From: Photorhabdus bodei
GTDB taxonomy: Bacteria; Pseudomonadota; Gammaproteobacteria; Enterobacterales; Enterobacteriaceae
Length of the DNA stretch: 64,000 bases
Reading direction: 5' to 3'
NCBI RefSeq assembly: GCF_003287735.1
Contig: NZ_NSCM01000007.1
Coordinates: forward strand, 73,979 to 137,978
In this document: one piece after another, positions 57,655-64,000 of the stretch
How the letters are laid out: the number at the start of each line of letters is the position of its first letter
Numbering within the stretch: position 1 is the first letter of the stretch
The notes under the pieces: model-generated
What the model was told of the DNA's origin: nothing
The model's input: the letters and a program-made list of their open reading frames with translations, nothing else
Databases searched by the model: none
Translations under genes and position numbers: made by a program

Positions 57655-59061
57655 TTACTCCATCCATTCAGTATGGAAAACACCTTCTTTATCAGTACGC
57701 TTATAAGTATGAGCACCAAAATAATCACGCTGGGCCTGAATTAAATTAGCAGGCAATACAGCTGAACGATAACTATCGTAGTAAGAAATAGCAGCCGAGA
57801 AAGTAGGCGTTGGGATACCATTCCGCACCCCGTACGAGACGACATCACGCAGTGCCTGCTGATATTCATCAGCAATTTTCTTAAAGTAAGGCGCCAACAA
57901 CAGGTTAGCAATATCCGCATTTTCGTTATATGCGTCAGTAATTTTTTGCAGGAATTGAGCACGAATAATACAACCCGCCCGGAAAATCCCGGCAATCTCA
58001 CCGTAATTAAGATCCCACTGGTACTCATCGGACGCCGCTTTCAATTGCTGAAAACCCTGGGCATAAGAGACGATTTTACCCAAATAAAGCGCACGGCGGA
58101 CTTTCTCAATAAATTCGGCCTTATCACCTTTAAATGGTTGTACATCCGGCCCGCTCAAAACTTGAGCCGCGGCCACTCGCTGATCTTTTAGAGAAGAGAT
58201 ATAACGTGCAAATACCGATTCTGTGATCAACGTCACTGGAATCCCTAAATCCAGAGAGCTCTGGCTGGTCCACTTACCCGTACCTTTATTTGCTGCTTCA
58301 TCCAAAATCACATCAACCAAATATTGGCCTGCTTCATCTTTCTTATGGAAAATATCAGCCGTGATTTCAATCAAATAACTGCTTAATTCGCCGTTATTCC
58401 AGTCAGTGAAAATCTCAGATAGTTCTTCATTGCTCAGATTTAGGGCATTTTTCAGTAAGGAATAGGCTTCAGCAATGAGCTGCATATCACCGTATTCAAT
58501 GCCATTGTGAACCATTTTCACATAATGGCCGGCACCATCCGGACCAATATAGGCCACACAAGGTTCACCTTCAGCTTTAGCCGCAATCTCTTGCAGAATT
58601 GGCGCCACCAATTTATACGCCTCTTTCTGGCCGCCAGGCATAATAGATGGACCTTTCAATGCCCCCTCTTCACCACCGGAAACCCCGGTACCGATAAAAT
58701 TAAAACCCTGAGCAGAAAGCTCGCGATTACGACGGATAGTATCCTGAAAATAGGTATTACCCCCATCAATCAAAATATCACCTTTATCCAGATGTGGGGT
58801 CAGTGAAGCAATAGTTTTATCGGTTGCTTCGCCAGCCTTAACCATGAGCAGAATACGGCGCGGTTTTTCCAGTGAATCGACAAATTCTTCGACAGTGTAA
58901 CTTGGAACTAATTTCTTCCCCGGATTTTCGGCGATCACTTCGTCAGTCTTATCACTTGAACGGTTAAATATAGATACGGAATAACCCCGGCTCTCAATAT
59001 TTAGTGCCAGGTTACGCCCCATCACCGCCATACCGACAACACCAATCTGCTGCTTGGACAT
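57655..59061 (-). CDS. gnd: 6-phosphogluconate dehydrogenase
   Basis: 468 residues from the ATG giving [15 protein letters not shown]; in-frame codons upstream are leader. It oxidatively decarboxylates 6-phosphogluconate to ribulose 5-phosphate with NADP. NADP motif [11 protein letters not shown], substrate motif [21 protein letters not shown] and [10 protein letters not shown] are visible. In enteric bacteria gnd lies next to the O-antigen cluster and his; here no O-antigen genes separate it from his. Confidence 0.97.
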   Translation of the reverse strand: MSKQQIGVVGMAVMGRNLALNIESRGYSVSIFNRSSDKTDEVIAENPGKKLVPSYTVEEFVDSLEKPRRILLMVKAGEATDKTIASLTPHLDKGDILIDGGNTYFQDTIRRNRELSAQGFNFIGTGVSGGEEGALKGPSIMPGGQKEAYKLVAPILQEIAAKAEGEPCVAYIGPDGAGHYVKMVHNGIEYGDMQLIAEAYSLLKNALNLSNEELSEIFTDWNNGELSSYLIEITADIFHKKDEAGQYLVDVILDEAANKGTGKWTSQSSLDLGIPVTLITESVFARYISSLKDQRVAAAQVLSGPDVQPFKGDKAEFIEKVRRALYLGKIVSYAQGFQQLKAASDEYQWDLNYGEIAGIFRAGCIIRAQFLQKITDAYNENADIANLLLAPYFKKIADEYQQALRDVVSYGVRNGIPTPTFSAAISYYDSYRSAVLPANLIQAQRDYFGAHTYKRTDKEGVFHTEWME

Positions 59062-59312
59062 GAATAACTCCTGTCTGATGATAATTCTGCTCACCAATAA
59101 CAATAATAATTAGTGTGCAATTTGTTAATGTGATCACATGTTAACTCAGGACGAGTCCTAATGGATAGTTATTGGTGCCATCGATACCGCTACACCCCAT
59201 TTTTTGGAAAAAACTTCCTCAGATGAAAAATCAACTATTGAAATTTGATGAGTCAATGCCCATTATTCATTATTCGGCATGAGCCGTCATATTAAAAGGT
59301 AAAACAAACTGT

Positions 59313-60884
59313 ATGGAATGGATCGCTGATCCGACGATATGGGCTGGGCTGGTTACTCTTATCGTTCTAGAAATTGTCCTCGGAATTGACAACTTGGTCT
59401 TTATTGCCATTCTGGCAGATAAACTTCCTGAAAAACAAAGAGACAAAGCAAGAATTACGGGTCTAAGTTGTGCGTTACTGATGCGTATCGTACTGCTTTT
59501 TAGTCTTTCTTGGTTGATAACGCTAACTCATCCATTAATTACGCTTTGGGAACATCCATTTAGTGCTCGTGACCTAATTATGCTGATAGGTGGTCTTTTC
59601 TTACTGTTCAAAGCGACAATGGAGCTCAATGAACGGCTGGAAGGTAAAGATGCCCACTCAGGACAACAACGCAAAACATCCAAATTTTGGACGGTTGTCG
59701 TTCAAATCATTGTCCTTGATGCTGTATTTTCATTGGATTCAGTGGTGACTGCTGTTGGTATGGTAGACAACATCGGTATCATGATCGTGGCAGTCACCAT
59801 TGCGATGTTCCTGATGATACTGGCAAGTAAACCGTTGACCACTTTCGTCAATGCTCACCCGACTATCGTTATTCTCTGTCTGAGCTTCTTGTTGATGATC
59901 GGTTTCAGTCTGATAGCCGAAGGTTTTGGTTATCACATCCCCAAAGGTTACTTGTACGCCGCTATCGGCTTCTCTATTATGATTGAAGCCTTAAACCAAT
60001 TTGCTCAATTTAACCGCCGCAGATTTCTTACTGCTTCCCGTTCACTACGTGAAAGAACAGCGGAAGCCGTTTTACGTATCCTGAGTGGTAAGCATGAAAA
60101 TGCAGAATTGGATAATCATACATCCAATCTGATTTCTGATAATCAGGAAGTGTTTGATCCACAAGAACGTCAAATGATTGCCAGGGTTCTGGGCATGGCG
60201 CAGCGTAACGTTAACAGTATCATGACTTCCCGTCACGACGTGGAGTACCTTGATATTCATGCACCAACCGAAAATCTGACGCAAATACTGAGTAAAAATC
60301 CTCACACACGCATTGTGGTAACAGATGAAGATATCAGTGACGAACCATTAGGTGTTGTCCATGTTATTGATTTACTGAATCAACAACTCAACCAACAGCC
60401 TTTTGATTTACATTCGCTGATAAAACAGCCTCTGATTTTCCCTGAACAGCTTTCACTACTCCAGGCATTGGAGCAGTTCCGCCAGGCACAAACTCACTTC
60501 GCGTTTGTTGTCGATGAATTTGGTTCTGTGGAAGGTGTGGTGACTTTGACCGACGTAATGGAAACTATCGCGGGTAATTTACCGGTAGATGGCGAAGAAA
60601 CTGATGCCCGCCATGATATTCAAGCGACTGAACATGGTGGTTGGATCGCCAATGGTTATATGCCGCTGGATGATTTGATCCTTTATGTCCCTTTGCAACT
60701 GGATGAAAAACGTGAATATCAAACCTTAGCAGGTTTGTTAATGGAACATTCACAACATATTCCACGACAAGGTGAGCAATTACAGATTGATAATTACCTG
60801 TTTGAACCGTTGGAAGTGACCAGTCATCGAATTAATAAGGTAAAAATTACCCCTCTGGTGTCAGAGGAAGAAAATAGAGAATAA
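59313..60884 (+). CDS. yegH: TerC/CorC-type membrane protein YegH
   Basis: 523 residues. Seven helices of a TerC-like domain (about 10-240, with [15 protein letters not shown] and [16 protein letters not shown]), then a CBS pair (about 300-420) and a CorC/HlyC-type C-terminal domain (from about 435, [12 protein letters not shown] onward). YoaE is similar in length, but the neighbours asmA-dcd-udk identify YegH. Proposed roles include metal or toxin-ion homeostasis; not established. A terminator follows. Confidence 0.9.
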   Translation: MEWIADPTIWAGLVTLIVLEIVLGIDNLVFIAILADKLPEKQRDKARITGLSCALLMRIVLLFSLSWLITLTHPLITLWEHPFSARDLIMLIGGLFLLFKATMELNERLEGKDAHSGQQRKTSKFWTVVVQIIVLDAVFSLDSVVTAVGMVDNIGIMIVAVTIAMFLMILASKPLTTFVNAHPTIVILCLSFLLMIGFSLIAEGFGYHIPKGYLYAAIGFSIMIEALNQFAQFNRRRFLTASRSLRERTAEAVLRILSGKHENAELDNHTSNLISDNQEVFDPQERQMIARVLGMAQRNVNSIMTSRHDVEYLDIHAPTENLTQILSKNPHTRIVVTDEDISDEPLGVVHVIDLLNQQLNQQPFDLHSLIKQPLIFPEQLSLLQALEQFRQAQTHFAFVVDEFGSVEGVVTLTDVMETIAGNLPVDGEETDARHDIQATEHGGWIANGYMPLDDLILYVPLQLDEKREYQTLAGLLMEHSQHIPRQGEQLQIDNYLFEPLEVTSHRINKVKITPLVSEEENRE

Positions 60885-60949
60885 CCCAGTGTTATTGATC
60901 ATTCATCGTATCTGCCATCACTGAGTTTTTCCTCTGAAACAAAATAAAA

Positions 60950-60981
60950 CCCGGTCAGTTTAAACTGCACCGGGATTTTTT
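60950..60981 (+). terminator. yegH terminator
   Basis: cccggt-cagtttaaactg-caccggg stem (one bulged C) followed by six T, 65 bp after the stop. Confidence 0.8.
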
Positions 60982-60997
60982 GGGCCTTTGCTATCAA

Positions 60998-61057
60998 TAC
61001 TATATGAGGAAGTACTATATGCGGAAGTACTATATTCTGAACTACTATATGCGGATA
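60998..61057. repeat. 15 bp minisatellite, four units
   Basis: Four head-to-tail units of tactatatgcggaag (unit three diverged: tactatattctgaac; unit four ends ata). It lies in the spacer between yegH and asmA. Confidence 0.85.
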
Positions 61058-61141
61058 CTGTTAATGATTTATCTAACAACATGAAATAACTTTGTATTCA
61101 TAGCAAAAAAGCCATAGCTTCTCAATTCAACAAATTTCATA

Positions 61142-61268
61142 TATACCCGTTATCCTTCAAGTTGCCTCTTTGTTGGCTGCACTCACTCACCCCGGTCATA
61201 TAGTTATCTATGCTTCCGGAGATTCGCTCCCTTGCCGTCGCGATCCATCTTGAAATCCATAGGGTATA
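61142..61268 (+). repeat. ERIC element
   Basis: Full-length copy with some decay (ggtcatatag, cttccggagattc), 18 bp from the asmA stop. Confidence 0.92.
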
Positions 61269-61286
61269 TATGAATATAACCCTCGC

Positions 61287-63119
61287 TTAATTACTGCTAC
61301 GTTCAACCCAATCGTTAATAGCCTGTTTTACCTTGTTCTCCAACTCATTATTTAGCAATTGCTCAATATCCAAATTGTATTGCAGATTACTCCAATTACC
61401 GTAAACCCTCAGAGGCACTTTCATTTTTCGCAGACGATTAACCAATTCATTATCCTTGCCCCATCCTTGTGTTATCTGTACTTTTAAAGCGATATCAATA
61501 TGTTGTTTAAGCAGATTAGTCTTACCCTGCCCATCAATATTCAGCAAATCGGATACCGCATGCAGTCGACTGATTTTTATATCACCTCGATTCAGTACCG
61601 CTTTAACATCAAGCTTTTTAGCGCGGGTGAAATTATCCATATTATCAGGGATATTCACTTTATCCGTTGCACGAGCAACAGATTGCTGGATTAATTGGGG
61701 GATATTTAATCCATACATTTTGGCATTAACTAAACTGAAATTAAGATCACCCTGCCAAATATGCGAAATCGCATAACCATCATATCCTTTACCAGAAAGA
61801 TCCCCATTCAGATCGAATTTACCACTAAATGCCGGTGGTAAGGAAAAGGCTTTGAGTACTGGTTCCAGTTCTATATTCCGCAGTAAAGGTTTTGCGTGTA
61901 ACTTAAGTTGATTACCCGTTGCATCTAAAATAACCGGAATAGAGAAATCACCACCAAATAATTTGCCATTCAGAGTAGAAATTTCAGCAGTACCACTATT
62001 ATTTGTCGCTTTCAATATCAGATTATCGATCTCCATTCCTCGATAAACAAATTTGTCCGCATTAATAGTCACATTGGCGTTAAAGTCATTTAGAAATGCA
62101 GTGCTATAATCAGGCGGGGCAGAGCTTGAAACGGCGATTACCGGTTTAGCTGAACTATTCTCTATCCGGTAATAACGTTTAACTTCTGAATCCTCTTTAG
62201 GAAGCAAGTCCCATCCCATCAGATTATCTAAATTCAGTTTTTGGGAAGATAAATCGATCCGATAATCCGCATGAGCCCCCAACATTGCTTTTATACTGCC
62301 ATGCAGTTCACTCTCATTAGCGGTGAAACTTAGCGTCTGTAAAGAAATTGTTTGCGGCCCATCTGTCGTCTCTTTTTGATAAACAGCATGTACTTTTCCT
62401 GAACCACTAATTCCTCCCGTAGGTATACCTGCGCCCTGGAGTTGGTAATCAAAGGAGTCAATATTACCCGCAACACGATATGGATAATTAGTAATATCGA
62501 CATCCGCATTAAGATTAAAAGCCAAGTCTTGCTGATTCTTACTGACTTTGCTACTTAACTCCACGCTGATATGGTTTTGGTTATCTCGCTCCATTAGTAG
62601 ATTAATATCGCGGACATTTAACTGCTCATGATCATCTCGCTGCCAAATAAGCAAACTATCCGCGATCTTAATTCTGGCGATATCAAGCTTCCAACCCTCA
62701 CCCTTCGCAACAGAGTTGGCTGTACTCCCTGTTGGTGCAATAGGGGTATTCTCTTTTTTCTGCGACTGGCTCTCCGGGGTTACTCTCAATATCGCCCCTT
62801 TCAGCATCACCTCTTTAACTGCAAGCTGATGAGAAAGAAGCGGCCACAACTCCACATCAAGACGCATATTTTCTGCCGTCACTGTTGGTTGAGCCGCTCC
62901 TGGGGCCGTTAATGACATACGCCCGGTAATGATGCTCAATTTTGGCCAGACATGCCAGCGCATACCATCTTGCAAGACGAGTTGGTAGCCACTCTTCTTT
63001 TGCACCTGCTTGACCATATAAGCCCGAAAGTCATTTGGGTTTACTAACATGACTAATGCTGCCAGACCGGTAATAATCACAACCAGCAAAATAATCAGTG
63101 TCGTCAGCAATCTCTTCAT
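61287..63119 (-). CDS. asmA: AsmA family protein
   Basis: 610 residues from the ATG giving MKRLLTTLIILL; the eleven in-frame codons upstream are leader. A single N-terminal membrane anchor (about 4-26) and a large periplasmic beta-rich AsmA domain of the RBG/bridge type, now thought to carry phospholipid between membranes. Signatures LVNPNDFRAYMVKQVQKKSGY, the LDVELWPLL and the C-terminal repeat-like ISRLHAVSDLLNIDGQG. Between yegH and dcd as in E. coli. Confidence 0.94.
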   Translation of the reverse strand: MKRLLTTLIILLVVIITGLAALVMLVNPNDFRAYMVKQVQKKSGYQLVLQDGMRWHVWPKLSIITGRMSLTAPGAAQPTVTAENMRLDVELWPLLSHQLAVKEVMLKGAILRVTPESQSQKKENTPIAPTGSTANSVAKGEGWKLDIARIKIADSLLIWQRDDHEQLNVRDINLLMERDNQNHISVELSSKVSKNQQDLAFNLNADVDITNYPYRVAGNIDSFDYQLQGAGIPTGGISGSGKVHAVYQKETTDGPQTISLQTLSFTANESELHGSIKAMLGAHADYRIDLSSQKLNLDNLMGWDLLPKEDSEVKRYYRIENSSAKPVIAVSSSAPPDYSTAFLNDFNANVTINADKFVYRGMEIDNLILKATNNSGTAEISTLNGKLFGGDFSIPVILDATGNQLKLHAKPLLRNIELEPVLKAFSLPPAFSGKFDLNGDLSGKGYDGYAISHIWQGDLNFSLVNAKMYGLNIPQLIQQSVARATDKVNIPDNMDNFTRAKKLDVKAVLNRGDIKISRLHAVSDLLNIDGQGKTNLLKQHIDIALKVQITQGWGKDNELVNRLRKMKVPLRVYGNWSNLQYNLDIEQLLNNELENKVKQAINDWVERSSN

Positions 63120-63177
63120 GACTTCCTCAGCTTTTTTTGTCAAAACAGTCAATGCAACTCAATAGCCGATAAAAATG

Positions 63178-63759
63178 TTAATCTTCATCAATACGGCTAC
63201 TCACCGCACCCTGTTGGTTTTTATATTTCGCATCTTGACGACGGTTATACGGACGGTCAGCGGAACCAGACAATGGCTCAAAACTCAAAGCACCGATGAC
63301 CATACCCGGACGTAACGCCAGAGGCAATTTACCAGAGTTATAGAATTCAAGAACAATCTGACCATGCCAGCCCGGATCAATCCGGTGTGCTGTCACGTGT
63401 ACCATCAACCCAAGACGAGCAAGAGAAGAACGGCCATCAAGCCAGCCCACCAAATCGTCCGGCAATGTGACAGATTCCAGCGTAACGGCCAATGCCAACT
63501 CGCCAGGATGGAGGAAAAAAACCTCATCGTCAGACAGAATTATTTCATCACTCATCACACGATCAAGCGCAGCACCGACCTCATCTTTCGGGCCACTCAA
63601 ATCAATATATGCCGCAGTATGACCACAGAAAACACGAAACTGATTCCCAAGGCGCACATCCGCAGTCGCCCCGTTAATACGTTCAATCGGCGGACGTGGA
63701 GCAATGACCAATTTACCTTCATCAAGCCATTTAATAATGTCGCGGTCACAGAGTCGCAT
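63178..63759 (-). CDS. dcd: dCTP deaminase
   Basis: 193 residues, the usual length. Trimeric dUTPase-like fold; deaminates dCTP to dUTP for thymidylate synthesis. Motifs [22 protein letters not shown] (phosphate binding), [16 protein letters not shown] with the catalytic glutamate. Upstream of asmA in one direction, separated by 58 bp; the C-terminus is short and charged. Confidence 0.97.
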   Translation of the reverse strand: MRLCDRDIIKWLDEGKLVIAPRPPIERINGATADVRLGNQFRVFCGHTAAYIDLSGPKDEVGAALDRVMSDEIILSDDEVFFLHPGELALAVTLESVTLPDDLVGWLDGRSSLARLGLMVHVTAHRIDPGWHGQIVLEFYNSGKLPLALRPGMVIGALSFEPLSGSADRPYNRRQDAKYKNQQGAVSSRIDED

Positions 63760-63816
63760 TATTTCCTCTCCAATACGATGCTGCTTATCAATTCAATGAC
63801 TGACAAGCAAAGTTTT

Positions 63817-63939
63817 ATATCCGTTATCTTTCAAGTTGCCTCTTTGTTGGCTGCACTCACTCCCAGTCACATAGTTCGCTATGCTCCCGGGGATTCGCTC
63901 CCTTGCCGTCGCGACGCATCTTGAAATCCATAGGGTATA
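63817..63939 (+). repeat. ERIC element abutting the udk stop
   Basis: Near full copy with a 4 bp loss (cactcccagtcac). Its gggtata ends one base before the udk stop codon. Confidence 0.91.
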
Positions 63940-64000
63940 TTATTCGCAGAACTGACCAATTTTGGCTTTCAATATATCAATTGCTACTCGGTTTTTACCC
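63940..64000 (-). CDS. udk: Uridine kinase, C-terminal fragment
   Basis: The last 20 codons read GKNRVAIDILKAKIGQFCE then stop, matching the C-terminus of E. coli uridine kinase (GKNRIAIDILKAKISQFFE). The rest lies beyond the window. Position next to dcd is the enteric order. Confidence 0.9.
   Translation of the reverse strand, partial: GKNRVAIDILKAKIGQFCE

Overview
The window reads as chromosome from Photorhabdus (Enterobacterales, Morganellaceae). Long stretches keep the gene order of enteric bacteria (serS-rarA-lolA-ftsK-lrp-trxB-cydDC-aat-infA-clpA-clpS-cspD-macAB; lysO-artPIQM-rlmC; the his operon; gnd and yegH-asmA-dcd-udk). A methionine-rich 104-residue protein at 38466 matches what I recall of the crystalline inclusion protein CipA, known from Photorhabdus. 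Fourteen copies of a ~127 bp palindromic element of the ERIC type, abundant in this genus, are scattered through the window. Names are from recognition of sequence and context; no database was searched.

Left accessory region (1-6.6 kb): a partial Rpn-type PD-(D/E)XK nuclease gene at the edge; a DUF4225-like protein followed 12 bp later by a small membrane protein, which looks like a type VI effector/immunity pair; an hcp gene split by an ERIC insertion; and two tandem paralogous membrane-protein genes separated by 1.5 kb of A-rich gene-free DNA. Core block one (6.6-26.9 kb) is housekeeping: seryl-tRNA synthesis, replication-fork maintenance, lipoprotein transport, chromosome translocation (with a LexA box upstream of ftsK), Lrp, thioredoxin reductase, the CydDC exporter, the N-end-rule set Aat/ClpA/ClpS, IF-1, CspD and the MacAB exporter. 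Core block two (27.2-37.3 kb) holds the LysO lysine exporter, the arginine transporter ArtPIQM, RlmC, YbjN, YbjC, glutaredoxin 1, the small RNA RybB with a sigma-E type promoter, the YbjG phosphatase and the serine transporter SdaC behind a long leader with a perfect FNR-type site.

Accessory region two (37.3-41.5 kb) contains cipA and a diverged paralog, which share an upstream box and 3' hairpins, flanked by two decayed TnpB (IS605-type) remnants and ERIC copies. Then come dacC, a GST-family gene, yeeZ and the complete histidine operon with its hisL leader and attenuator. In this operon hisD and hisC form one uninterrupted reading frame, although an internal Shine-Dalgarno site and ATG for hisC are kept.

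The right part (52.1-64 kb) has a tandem ERIC doublet, the iron alcohol dehydrogenase YiaY, the tRNA-editing enzyme YeaK, two paralogous beta/gamma-crystallin-like genes, gnd, yegH, a 15 bp minisatellite, asmA, dcd and the last codons of udk. No tRNA, rRNA or CRISPR array was seen.
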